From Phallus indusiatus (lineage: Eukaryota > Basidiomycota > Agaricomycetes > Phallales > Phallaceae): a stretch of DNA of 64,000 nucleotides. Below the pieces are notes generated by a model. That model was not told where the DNA came from. It did no database searches and saw nothing but the letters and a program-made list of their open reading frames with translations. The position numbers and the translations under genes are program-made. Positions 45,801 to 55,820 of this stretch are shown here, in pieces. The stretch lies in assembly GCA_027605045.1 (NCBI GenBank), contig JAQFWX010000016.1, forward strand, positions 1,020,051 through 1,084,050, read 5' to 3'. Numbering within the stretch: position 1 is the first letter of the stretch; each line of letters opens with the position of its first letter.

Positions 45801-48622
45801 CTAACGGACTGGTTGGTAAACGAGAGCTATCTGGTCAACAAGTTACATCTTTTTTACAAGGGATTCCTAATAGATATTCAAACCACCGTTTTCATACATT
45901 TTGGTGGTCTTCTTTATTAAGATATGTGTCTCGGGATCATTTCTCCACTCGACTCGACGACGAAGAAGAGGAGTATGTATTAGTGAATAATGCTACTCTC
46001 AATTCGCCGTTTCACAATGACGGGCGTTTGCCTGACCTTGTAACTGATTATTTATATCGACCGCCTGCACTATCTAATCTATGTTTATGGGATTTTTGGT
46101 GTAAATACCAACCCGGACGACGCGTCATTTTGAAGCAGAATACTAATGATAGCGATGCCCGTGATGAAGAACATATGCCAGATCGTTTTTTTTTATTTGC
46201 TGATGGACATCCCAAGAAATCGGTAAAGATATTACGTCCACGTAAAGTAGAAATAACTCCTATTCTCGCAGGTATTCAAATTCCGCGATGTGACAAAGAC
46301 GAGGAAGACAAAGAGAAATTTCAAGTCATCGTCTTAACCTTATTTAAGCCCTGGGACCCCTCTCCATCTCACCTTAAACCGGTAGATACCTCGTGGGATT
46401 CAGCGTTCAAGGACTTAATGGCATCCATAAATTACGATCACGCAACCATTATGAAGAATTTTCAGGCTATATTTTCTTGCAAAGATGCCGCACATGACTT
46501 TTCCACGAAACGCCGGAGATTACTACCCGCAGCTACCTATAGTAATGGCGAATACGGGTCAAGCGAGGATGTCGATAATGACTTAGATTGGTTAACTGCC
46601 ATGAACTCGGATTCGTTGGATTCAGATGTCGATTTAGAGAATGTTCTAACCAAAGCTGATAACGCTAATACGACAGATGCTATTAGGTGCGCATCGGATG
46701 GTGGGTTCTACAATGTTGAACCAGACACACTTGATCCATCGATCTGTGTGGGGTCGTGTGAAGAAGGTACTGATGCCGACATTGTCACAGCCCGTCGCAT
46801 TTTTGAGGCCACGATTAAGACCGATATACAACCAAAGAATGACTTTGCAGTCAATCAAAACTTTTGGAACTCAATTCATCCTAGAGTGCGCACAGGCGAA
46901 GAGCCTTTTCAACAATTCATGGATAAGGAAGCTAACATTCTCCCGTCTCGGGTCTACGATTCTCTTTACCCGCATCGAAAGCTATGTATCGAAATCATTC
47001 ATCGTTACACTCTAAACGAAGAACAAGCTTTGGCATTTTTATTGTTCGCTGACCCGTACGGTTTACAACATTGTGTCGTCAACGACCCGCCCACTGATTA
47101 TCCCGTACGCTTGATTATATCCGGACCAGGTGGGACAGGCAAATCGCAAATATTTCAAGCTCTCCGTTGCTTTTTGCACGTCATTGGACACGAACAGCAC
47201 TTAAAAGTGACAGCTCCTACCGGATTGGCTGCAAATAACATCGGAGGCACCACAGTACACTCAGAAATTAACTTGAGAATTTCCTCCCGCGTCATGCTAT
47301 CTAATGACTCTAAGGGTCAACGGGGACGTGACGAGATAGAGAAAAGATACGCTAATACCAGGATACAGATAATAGACGAAATCTATTTCATGAGTGCACG
47401 AGACAATGCTCTTCTGTCCCAATATCTGACACTTGCCAACGAGAACCACGCCGGAAACTCATATGGGAACTTAAATATGATATTTGCAGGTGATCCCGCC
47501 CAACTACCTCCGCCCAAACAAATGCCCTTGTTCGACCGAAACTTAGTTCAAAACGCGAACAACAACCTAAATGCTCTTAACGAAAACGCTTTAAGTAGTC
47601 TAAGCGGTGTTGTCATATGGCATGAAATTCAAAACTGTGTCGTACTATCCAAAATAATGCGTCAATCTGACAAACGCTTCCAAGATTTATTGAATAGACT
47701 CCGATTCGGCGTGTGCAATACAGACGACTACGAATATCTGCAACAGTTTGTACTTGAAAATAGATCTGACTGGGAGAATGCAGACTCAGTAGGGATATCG
47801 TTGTGGGCATCAAATCCCTCGGCTGCTTCACCTCTAATCACGTACACTAATGCCGTCAGGGACGCACACAATGTTCAATGTTCGAAAGCGTTCGCGCTTT
47901 ATTTAAGAGAGGAATACCACGAGTATCATTCGACGGACACTGTAAACAGAGGTAAGACGACTCTTTCGAATTTTGCTGCTGAAGCAGCTTGGAAAATGTC
48001 TGTAAAAAAATCAAAGGACCTTTCGGGTAAACTTCCCTTAGTACCCCAAATGCCTATTTTTTTAACTCAAAATCTTGCTACGCATTTAGGTTTATCTAAC
48101 GGTGGTAGTGGCAAATTAGTTTCGTTTAAATATGTCATAAAAAACGAATTGCGTTACGCTATCTCTGCCGTCGTCGAAATTGATCAATACAACAATGGAC
48201 CACCCGAACACCCTCATCGGCTCACTATTGTTCCTGTTAAAGCTAAATTCGATTTCGCTTTACCCGGAAAAAAAAAATTTTACTCCGTAACTAGATGGCA
48301 ATTACCAATTATACCCGCTTTCGCATTTACTGCTCATAATTCCCAAAGTCGATCTCTAACATCGGCTTGTATCGACTTACAAAGCTGCCGATCCACCGCA
48401 GCTGCATACGTCATGCTCTCCCGCCTTCGAAGTGTAAGCGGTTTAACCATCCTCAGAAACTTCGAGTTTAACAAAATTTCGCGCCATTCTCCTGAAGAAA
48501 CCAGGAACGAGATTAGACGTCTCAACGACCTTCACACCCAAACAGTCGCGAGGTCCAGGGAGAGCCTAAAATGGTATTATGATGCCGTTTCTGCGGTCAA
48601 CGGTGAACACGGGGCTTGCTGA
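42719..48622 (+). CDS. Helitron-type Rep-helicase (HUH nuclease plus PIF1-like helicase)
   Basis: One uninterrupted 1967-codon ORF. Residues 1 to about 48 are encoded by the right arm of the foldback; element-proper coding resumes at NRFIPTP. Then come a SAP-like helical stretch (NRTELNRLRREHGLSSSLRKKTD as spaced words), a Cys-rich region with LANG-type sequence (YSYANGCWVGPVPSELEGLT, like DUF6570), the Helitron Rep core with HUH motif SLHCHFFVW (His797, His799) and paired tyrosines Y976 and Y980 (EYVTNYIAK), and a PIF1 helicase with GPGGTGKS (1469-1476), DEIYFM (Asp1553) and FAGDPAQLPPP. Both catalytic modules are intact, so it could drive rolling-circle transposition. The true start codon before the foldback insertion is unknown. 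Confidence 0.92.
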   Translation: MCISHTKDPVQGGSLWCQSGPDQAMIRGTSPFRFPERGGDVIIAWFRGYQNRFIPTPSASSTQWPHVDSGVPSSCNSSFASTSQAHATLPLSQVDLHTPTVPLCYDRSTQLRPVFDGAFTPHEQNINLDEHERSLCGALNDNLQNQLKSHLNRTELNRLRREHGLSSSLRKKTDIYDALKSHRCVPSCVQSSKPPPSMLGKRIRGEPDDTEWPVIIDADERENIINTFIQRTSDECLSFVECSFCGTQSARLSMKEFASDTLDTTLLEEKVCYLRERYGISEIEPYRKTSDNFWVCRGCMECVRRKKFIRLPLYSYANGCWVGPVPSELEGLTFLEEMCIARVRSTRCTVKLSSGKYSQYASRGNVCVFPQEPKHLMSVLPPPVNALYDEIAVIFVNNKDTKVTEDMLRKSPLLVRKNKISDALKWLKSNNRLYKDIVISGDNLSQYSDDGFLKDYPVQSIVNNDSEGTGYVNDSCNDDSAGPSMVNQTTIQSCGFLDSDNQEKSLRLRKLEMLKLLMAKKQSFVKYPTSSSEPLPSFKNNTLYALLWPSLFPYGVGSFDDEVRCMKSKGFRTVDLKRHVKHLLTLADTRFQTHVTFPFVMMNILQRRTSSFESRLMVKRTWFKDVMRTIQRIDIDDLESVREKLMSKKKLDETESEKSVAKLLNYVNYMTEDISGSIGEVRKMKSEIRSIMRVKGLPHLFVTINPADTMNPITQVFTGRDIDLNKIFHDLSNGKEEQERLRSTYENPAATARAFDTVINAFVNILLGYERHNKLGIFGPVDSYYGVVEAQGRGSLHCHFFVWLKTGLDPHEVRDKLKSNDVWREHFFRWLETIIKQDLPDDTNYDDARVNKKVPLMSRPETSQNFPNSDDFIRHFRQDLRNLLHVTGQIHEHSFTCFKHLSSAKSNSRFNDADCRFGLPRETVPFTYVDEDGHIHLVCKDGRINNYNDIIVYCLRCNMDCKYIGSGTAAYAMAEYVTNYIAKVSLDSSVVFSCLFAALTAIYKNEKTDDRERTSDEETARLLIVKISNGLVGKRELSGQQVTSFLQGIPNRYSNHRFHTFWWSSLLRYVSRDHFSTRLDDEEEEYVLVNNATLNSPFHNDGRLPDLVTDYLYRPPALSNLCLWDFWCKYQPGRRVILKQNTNDSDARDEEHMPDRFFLFADGHPKKSVKILRPRKVEITPILAGIQIPRCDKDEEDKEKFQVIVLTLFKPWDPSPSHLKPVDTSWDSAFKDLMASINYDHATIMKNFQAIFSCKDAAHDFSTKRRRLLPAATYSNGEYGSSEDVDNDLDWLTAMNSDSLDSDVDLENVLTKADNANTTDAIRCASDGGFYNVEPDTLDPSICVGSCEEGTDADIVTARRIFEATIKTDIQPKNDFAVNQNFWNSIHPRVRTGEEPFQQFMDKEANILPSRVYDSLYPHRKLCIEIIHRYTLNEEQALAFLLFADPYGLQHCVVNDPPTDYPVRLIISGPGGTGKSQIFQALRCFLHVIGHEQHLKVTAPTGLAANNIGGTTVHSEINLRISSRVMLSNDSKGQRGRDEIEKRYANTRIQIIDEIYFMSARDNALLSQYLTLANENHAGNSYGNLNMIFAGDPAQLPPPKQMPLFDRNLVQNANNNLNALNENALSSLSGVVIWHEIQNCVVLSKIMRQSDKRFQDLLNRLRFGVCNTDDYEYLQQFVLENRSDWENADSVGISLWASNPSAASPLITYTNAVRDAHNVQCSKAFALYLREEYHEYHSTDTVNRGKTTLSNFAAEAAWKMSVKKSKDLSGKLPLVPQMPIFLTQNLATHLGLSNGGSGKLVSFKYVIKNELRYAISAVVEIDQYNNGPPEHPHRLTIVPVKAKFDFALPGKKKFYSVTRWQLPIIPAFAFTAHNSQSRSLTSACIDLQSCRSTAAAYVMLSRLRSVSGLTILRNFEFNKISRHSPEETRNEIRRLNDLHTQTVARSRESLKWYYDAVSAVNGEHGAC

Positions 48623-48771
48623 AACCGCTTACCTTTGAATGTTAAATCCTTTTCACCCGCATAAATGTTTGTATCACTACGACTTTCGGCCTATGACGTC
48701 GTTTCTTACTTTCTCTGACTCGTCTTTGGAACTTTTGTCCAGGTTTAGCTCCTCCCAACTTCTCTCTAACC

Positions 48772-50002
48772 ATGAACTTCTCCGACATCAATTTACTACA
48801 TCTTCATACAGACAAGCCTACTTTGTCTTCATTTTTAAACTCTTTGACATTGCCCGACCTCGTAAAGCTGCATCGAATATCTCCGTCCACTCGGCCGGAA
48901 ACTTTAGGGGCTCTCGACGAACGACTTAGATGGGTTGAAATCTTATCACGTTTTTTTAACAACGATAACGAGATGTACTCTTTCGTACAACTACAACGTA
49001 AGACGGATTTCTTTATCAGCGGTTCCCAAAGCCTGCAATTCTTCTTGCATGTTGGTTGGCCCCAATCGGACATGGATATATACTGTTGGCCGAAGACCGT
49101 AGAGAAGATCAAATTTTACCTCACCCTACTCGGGTACCAGCCTGTCCAGTCGGTGATTTTTGATCCCTATTGGGATGGCTCGGAGGTAGACTTCGTTGTT
49201 ACAATGAGGCGCGAACTACGAGACGAGGTTAAGTTTATTCAACTGGTTGTCACAAAACACTGTCCGGTTTCGACTATTTTGAGTTTTCATTCCAGTAAGT
49301 AAAATGACGTTGTACGCCTTGACTGTGAAACTATCTTTGTCTTTATAGCTGCGGTAATGAACTTTGTCACATGGCAATTCGCGGTCTGCCTTTACCCTAT
49401 CAATACTCTCCAAAAGCGGAAAACGTTTGTTTTTCGTAAACAGAGTTCCCCGTTAGACAAATATAGCGCGAGAGGTTTTACAACTTGTTTTGCCGTTCCC
49501 ACTTATCAGATGGAGGACGAATTGAAAGCCGAAAACAGACGGGTCGGAGACAAACATTGTCTGATTGTCCGTATTCGAGACGTGGATCCGCTAACGAACA
49601 CTCCTTGTTTACCGTTACCGCTCAATTGCCACGTATTGGAACCGAGTCCCCAAGACGTCTTTGGAGATAGAGGATTTCCGCACCTTTGTGCTACATACAC
49701 AAAACCGCCGTCTATCATCTTCCTCAACTCTTGGCAACTCGTTTACAATTCGAATCACGTCTATGGAATCTCGGACGGGTTTAAAATACGTTATGGACTG
49801 TGCAAACCTCGTTATCGGGCTCAATACTATACAATTTCGATTCCTATCCTCCATACGGTCCAAGCCCAAGCGGAATCTCTGCAAACATATACGTGCGTAT
49901 ACCGTGTATCCTTCTAACAAAAATTACATCATTCTTACTTTCTCGTTTAAATACTTCAGGGATAGCTTGAAAGACTTACTAGATCTTTTTACCTTTGCGT
50001 AA
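48772..50002 (+). CDS. Nucleotidyltransferase-like protein of the mobile island
   Basis: Three exons (48772-49294, 49349-49892, 49960-50002) join in frame to 369 residues. The segment ISGSQSLQFFLHVGWPQSDMDIYC resembles the GS..(15-20)..DxD core of nucleotidyltransferase-fold proteins, and a later acidic VDFVV may supply a third Asp. FHSTAVMNFVTWQFAVCLYP is a signature I recall from a large unnamed agaric family. It starts 150 bp after the Rep-helicase stop on the same strand. Possible roles, all inferred: an RNA/DNA nucleotide-adding enzyme of the element, or a captured host gene. No F-box is seen at its N-terminus, although it begins with helix-rich sequence. Confidence 0.7.
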
Positions 50003-50152
50003 GAAATTAGACACGTCAGATTCTGACGTCACCGCGTGTAAATAAATTAGTGATTGTACAGTAGCTCTTATAGAATTGAATCGGTTTATTTAAGTACCTT
50101 TGCTTTGCGATGGGGGATCGACCGGCTTTTGATCCTTCCTATTGTAACCTCT

Positions 50153-51615
50153 ATGTCTACAGATCGCAAGAAGGGAAAAGGCCCCAAGGCCCAAGAAAGC
50201 GATTTAGTTGGCGACACTAACCCGGGCCCCTCTAAAAAAAGAAGGTGCGTTCTTCGCTATATCACTGTTCTGGTTTTCTACCACAAATAACACTTGTCAT
50301 TATCACATGCTAAAGAATAGAAACTGTACGTCGTTGAGGATTCACTTAAACACGTCTGACATTTCTTCCCTCAAGAACGAAAACGATGCTGTACCTCAGG
50401 ATCAAGTGGAGACTGATTCAACTGTGCTCTCTGAACATTCCCCATCGAATGACGATATTACGGCCACCTTGCTCGGCCAGAAACTCTCGTTAGCTCTCTT
50501 ACACGTCTTTGGGTACGAACCGCTCTGACATAGAGAATACGTCATGAATTTAGATTGGATTTGTCCAATACCAAAACCTGGAAAGCCGCCGTTATGAAAG
50601 CAATCAACTCCTACCCGATACACACTAAGTACTTGTCTTTCATGTGGCGATCGCGAGACTACCTTCATTCATTCACGATATTATTATTATTTGCATAGGG
50701 TGGGAAGGTGCTTCACCGCGACGTGGAACGACCTCATCTCCGACGTGGAATGCGACGACTTATCTGACCATCAATTCCCGAAGGATGTCTTGAAGTATAT
50801 CTTCAAAACCATGATGTCTGCCGCTCGTTTTGACTTACAACCACTTAGACGTTTCATAGGAAGGTCTCTGTCCGATGGTACGAACGCGGTTCCCAACCTG
50901 TTCTCCGTGAACCAGAAGGACCTTACGATGACGAACGGGTTTTTTAACCTCACGAGAGCCGAAACCGAAGCGACGTTTTTTTTTATGACTGGCATCGCTA
51001 CATCTTGCGAGGTCGTTGGCGACAATCCACGCTTTGGAATCCACGCTATAACCATTAAACCTTGGGACTTCACCTGGCCAAGGATAATGGCCAACATCAT
51101 GTCTACCTGTAAAGCTGAGGAAGTTTTCGTCAAAACGTTTTCTAACGGTATCCACATGAGGAGTGCCGGTAAAGGTGCGTTCGCCTACGTTCCGATTGAA
51201 AATCTGGGTTAACGTGTAAGGATACAGATTCTAAAGTAAAAGAAGGTGGACCCGTCAGAGCGTCGGCCCCCTGTAATTTTTCCTTCCTCATGGTATACAA
51301 AATGTTGATTCGTTCTCAACATGTTTAGTTAACCCGAAAGATGGTTCTGCTCCGTTCCGTCTTTCTGCTCTACACACGTTGCCGGACTTATCGTCAGACG
51401 TGGCTGCTGGGACCCCTGTTCTTGTAACTTTTTCGATACGGTACGAGAACTGGAAACCTAGCCAAGAGAGAAAAACTTCTTTCGAGAAATTTCAAGCCGG
51501 TTGCAGAAAACAGCTTTTTTTTTATATTCGCGACATTGTGCAACTAGCCGAGCCGAGGAAGTTTGAGCGCATGGGCACGTTTAGTGTAGAAGGGGACGAC
51601 GAGGATGAAATTTAG
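50153..51615 (+). CDS. Unrecognised 389-residue protein of the mobile island (gene B)
   Basis: Five exons (50153-50244, 50321-50512, 50554-50643, 50699-51207, 51329-51615) join in frame. The N-terminus is Lys-rich (MSTDRKKGKGPK), possibly a nuclear signal or nucleic-acid contact. The middle is helix-rich (LPKDV-type runs, FPKDVLKYIFKTMM), and the C-terminal exon holds a strand-rich segment (AAGTPVLVTFSIRYENW then LFFYIRDIVQL) before an acidic tail (VEGDDEDEI). The end segment looks superficially like the end of gene A. No named domain is recognised. Its strand and position make it the last gene of the plus-strand island. Confidence 0.6.
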
Positions 51616-51854
51616 AAGTGCACGCTATGGTTATACTTATAAATTATGTAGATTTTCTGTGAATATATTTTGCTAAATTATACGGAGGAGTGGCGGGCGG
51701 GGCAAATACGCGTGAGAGACGAGCTTAGGAATTCGCCGCGCGTCGGCCATCCCCGTCATGGTGGTAGAGAAACAACTTCGACGAGTCACAGGTTCATCAC
51801 GTGACTGAACTTTATGTTTCGCGTCTCCTGTACACAGACACCCATACTCTCGAG

Positions 51855-51880
51855 GGTGCATGTCACGCATCACATGCACC
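51855..51880. repeat. Perfect 9-bp hairpin
   Basis: GGTGCATGT pairs with ACATGCACC around an 8-nt loop. Helitrons carry a hairpin near their 3' end, but the expected CTRR about 10 nt downstream is missing (ACACGTCACACC follows), so its meaning is open. Confidence 0.5.
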
Positions 51881-53104
51881 ACACGTCACACCCGCGGCTA
51901 CACCAACTTGAAAGACACTATGCGCGTGGTTATTGTGTACCCGAGTTTGTACCAGCACACTAGGAAAGTAGTACTTGACATTGTGTATAGTATACAGTAG
52001 TTCCCTGTAAATAACGTAGATCAATCCAAATAATTTTCCATACACTTTTTGAAACACCCTGTTCTTTGTATTCCTACCAAGATATTAAGTTAGTTTATAA
52101 AAGCGCTATGGCAATGCCGGTCAACTACATAACTCGGGATAGAACTCATAGACTTCGGGCTTCTCATGCCGGTGCTATGAGAACTATCAAGATCGCGGTC
52201 TGTGACCGCCGTCTATGGGGCAAATCACATGTTTCCTGATGAGTGAACTATTTCATGCCAAGTTAACACAACATAAACCCATAAAAAGCTGAGCTAGCGC
52301 CTTATTTCGTTTATAAGCCATCAAAAAATTTTGCGACAAATTACTACTACACGTGTATACACTATACTATACTCTTAATCATATTATATACCATATATTT
52401 TGAGATTATATTGATTATATGCCACCTATTACATAGTAAAGTATTCAAGTTAGCACCTGCTCACACGACTCAAGGTACAGGACAGATGAATAGCTAAAAT
52501 GAAGCCACGTTTGCATTTTAAGTAATATACCTGTACTACGGCAATGTCAGACAATGGGAAACTCCCCAACAAACTATGAATCGATCCAAACATACTCGCT
52601 CACAAATTAGACTTAGAGCTTGAATGAATTCATAGTTCCGGTTTCCCTTTCAGTTTCATAGATGGATGACCATTCTATGTTCAGAGTGGTTACTGGTTGT
52701 TAATATCCGTGATATTGATTACTTTTGCATGGAACCTATGCATATTAATATATAACATATATAACATATATGAACGCTTGTTTGCAGCCGCCACTGAATG
52801 TTCAAGAAAAATTACATTGGGAAACACATCACGGCCTCAATACTTCTCACAAGTTGCTATTATCACTTCAGGCTATCCCTAAAAAAATGAACACGGTAAG
52901 GCAATAATCATACCTAAATGTGCGAATAATACTTGACCGTCCTTGGCTTTTATAGTAGTGCCTAGTGCCCCCAGGACACTATATACCGCCTCTTTTGCCA
53001 CTTTCACTGGTATCTACCGCCGATTATTTGTTGGACCGTTCTGTGTTCTCATGAAGCGTCCTACGCATATCTCATAACGCCTGTATTATCAGTATCAAAA
53101 TTTT

Positions 53105-53240
53105 TTTTGATGGTTTATAATTAAATCAATGCGCTTACATTGTGTTTTTTGGGTTTCTATTTCAATTCAAACCTTAAAAACCCAATAGAAACCCACAAAA
53201 CGCAATGTAAATACCTTGATCTAATTACAAACAATCAAAG
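53105..53240. repeat. Small foldback, ~57-bp arms
   Basis: 53105-53161 and 53184-53240 are imperfect reverse complements. The innermost 27 nt (TTACATTG...TTTCTATT) have only two mismatches; the outer part is weaker. The loop is 22 nt. It is either a relic MITE or a transcribed hairpin; no target duplication is clear. Confidence 0.7.
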
Positions 53241-53647
53241 ATTTTCGTGACAATTAGAGAAACATAGCGTCCATACAGGGATGTACTGAAAATATCCTTG
53301 CATTTGAAAAAAAAAAACTGTCTGCCAGAACAAGGTACCAGATCTAGACCGTATGGCATAATAGCAAGTCAGTGACTTAACAATGTTGGCTCTGCAGAAC
53401 GGGTCTAGAGGGTCAGGCTCCAATATTTATGTATAACGATTCTTCATGATAGCCGCGTTGATAGATAAAAGGTTACAGCTTCTCTTGGTCCTCGAAATGC
53501 GATGTCGTTCACACAATATTTATATATGTATGAACAACCCAAAGAAGGAACTGATCACACATATACGGGTCTTGCAAGTACCAATAAAAATACAAGGATA
53601 AAGTCTGACAATGTTGCGAAAAGCTACCACACTGGCTTTAGTTAGAT

Positions 53648-54996
53648 TCAACGTTGCCGCTCCGAGTCCCCTTCTGCAAGGTGTGGCACACCGGCGATGA
53701 CACTGTTGATTCTAACGACGGCACCGGGAACAGTGTATCTGGGTTCGACAACGACATTCGCAGAAGCACGAAAAACAAGGGCAGAAGAAGATCCACCAAA
53801 GTGGAACATGCCCAGCTCCTCCCCTCGCACGACGTGCTGTCCTTCATGAACGGTAGCTTGACAGCTTGAGACTTCGCACATCCCAATAGCAATGAAACAG
53901 ATGAGGCCTATTTCAGCATTGTCAGCTTCTATGAAGAAAAGCTGGCGAGTGGCGGTGTTAGCAATGTACGTGAGTGATTTGAAGTAGGGAAAGAGCTCGT
54001 CGGAATCAGGGGGAGGAAGTGGAGTGTTTAGGGTGCTGGGTGCTTGAGCAAAATACGCTCCTGGGACATTAACAATTTTCCTTATTAGTCCATTGACCGG
54101 AGAGTGCCAGCGATGATATCCTGTGATGCGAAGAAGCCCTTGAAGGATGCTTCCGCCTATGAATTCTTTAGTGTTGGAGTCATTTCCTAATAGATGTATA
54201 AGTGAATATTTCTGGTCTTTGATGAATAATTCGTCAATTAGTTGTATGTTTGTCTGATATGCATATGTGTTCGTTTCGCAAGGGGAACCGATGAGACTCG
54301 AATCATCTAGTGGACCTGTGGGACGATCAATTTCGGGTGACCTGTATCGGCGAGTGAAGAAATCCTCGAAGCAACTGAAACCATAAAAAGATTCATCGGG
54401 ATTACAGACAAACACTTGCTCGAATGTGCGGTCGTCATATTCCGCCATTAGAGCACCCAACGCGGCCGTACTAAACCATCCCGAGGATTCGGCAGTGAGC
54501 ACATTACAGGAATCTGGCGAAGTGAGGTGTGAAGCCCAAACGTCAAACATTCGCTTTAAGTGCCGGTTGACGTTTTCTCTTGTGTAGGTGCAGAATCCGC
54601 TGCGTGTGTTTGCACTTCGTGCGATAACTTTGTAAACAGGAGTATTGAGAGTACCGAAAGTCGGTGCCTCGCGGAATACTTCGTCGAACATCCAAACAAG
54701 TTCGACATAATTGCGAGGCTCAAAAAAGGAGGAGGATATTCAGGAATGAGGGAAGTCTGCTTTCAAAAGAAGAAAAAACACACCGGTTCAGTCGCCCCTT
54801 CAAACATATTAACAAACTCCGTGAAGACAGTGGGGCTTTGCTCAATGAATTCCTTAAAGGCTTGGACCTCGGGAAGCAGAGTCTCCTCTTGGTTGTAACG
54901 TTGGTGTGCTTGGACAATCAATCTTCGTATGTATTCTGACATAGCTGTCTCGTCCGGGACCCTTTCGAAAGGGTTAGCTCCTGAAGTCGCCAACAT
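53648..54996 (-). CDS. PsiD-like decarboxylase, copy 3
   Basis: Two exons (54996-54784, 54718-53648; 65-nt intron) give 427 residues. Signatures are intact: CFEDFFTRRYRSPEIDRP, YHRWHSPVNG, HFGGSSSALVF. It groups with copies 1 and 2 by shared peptides, but exon 1 differs (MLATSGANPFERVPDE). It lies beyond the mobile island, about 15 kb from copy 2, which suggests the island entered a pre-existing array. The presumed TATA element GTTTATATAG lies at about 55062-55071, roughly 70 bp before the ATG. Confidence 0.88.
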
Positions 54997-55820
54997 GGTC
55001 TAGAGAGCTGACAACGGGCACTGATTAAAAAAATGACTCAGATAGAACAATTCCGTCAATGGTTTATATAGACTTCTTATAAGCACCATTCTTGTCAGAC
55101 CATGCGGGATCCTGACACTTTGGCAGTGTTCATCTCTACCGGATTTTTCTTGGATCATCCCCTTTGACAGGCTATCGCAGTCTCGAAAACACCGAGTTGC
55201 GTGAATATACCCATTATCTGTCGGAAAAAATGTAGAGGTGGAGAGCTCATGTCAAGGAAACTATTGGTGAAACGATCATGACGTGAGCGTGTGTAATCAT
55301 CATCTTGTCATTGCAACTGTTCTCGCATATGTAGGGGTTCATCTAAACGCGGTTTGTTAGAATTAACGAGCAGCACTTATATACAGTACACAGCGTTCAC
55401 TTCTTACACACTACGCAGTACCATCTCAATGACAATTCAGACCCCTTTTGGTAGGTTAGAAAGAAGGACATATGGTACATGTAACCCTGTTACACGACGA
55501 TACGCAGGCTTGGGTGATTCTCCGAAGTAATAGAGTTACTCATCCAAAGCAGTATGATGGTGGACTTTGCCACGACTCCGACGCGAATGTCCACCATGTA
55601 ACGCGTGACGCATGGCGGTGGTTGAACGTCTCCGATACTTATGTCGCCACTAGATTGAGCGCGCTAACATTGTTGACATTCAAAAGTTTATTTCCGGAAA
55701 GTAATTCGTTACATGCATGAAAATTGGTACAATCAAAAGACAATACAAAAGACATAGAGACATGATTGTCGGTGACATTCAATTTATTCAAATCCAATAA
55801 TGTCAGGCACGATGCTCCAT
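54997..55820. other. Spacer between copies 3 and 4
   Basis: It includes the copy 3 promoter. No further gene is supported; a plus-strand frame at 55472-55720 has no recognisable content. Confidence 0.45.

Larger units (their letters stand above)
51616..53647. other. Right side of the mobile island and spacer to copy 3
   Basis: No gene is supported. It contains a hairpin at 51855-51880, AT-rich DNA at about 52320-52450, and a foldback at 53105-53240 (separate entries). The island border is somewhere here, but no unambiguous CTRR terminus could be assigned. Confidence 0.45.

Noticed and set aside
51660..51740. CTAA/CTTA words taken as a Helitron 3' terminus
   Set aside because: No hairpin lies at the right distance upstream of these words, so they are not distinguishable from chance.
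55472..55720. 82-codon plus-strand ORF between decarboxylase copies 3 and 4
   Set aside because: No family resemblance, no splice partners, and it lies in a promoter-containing spacer.
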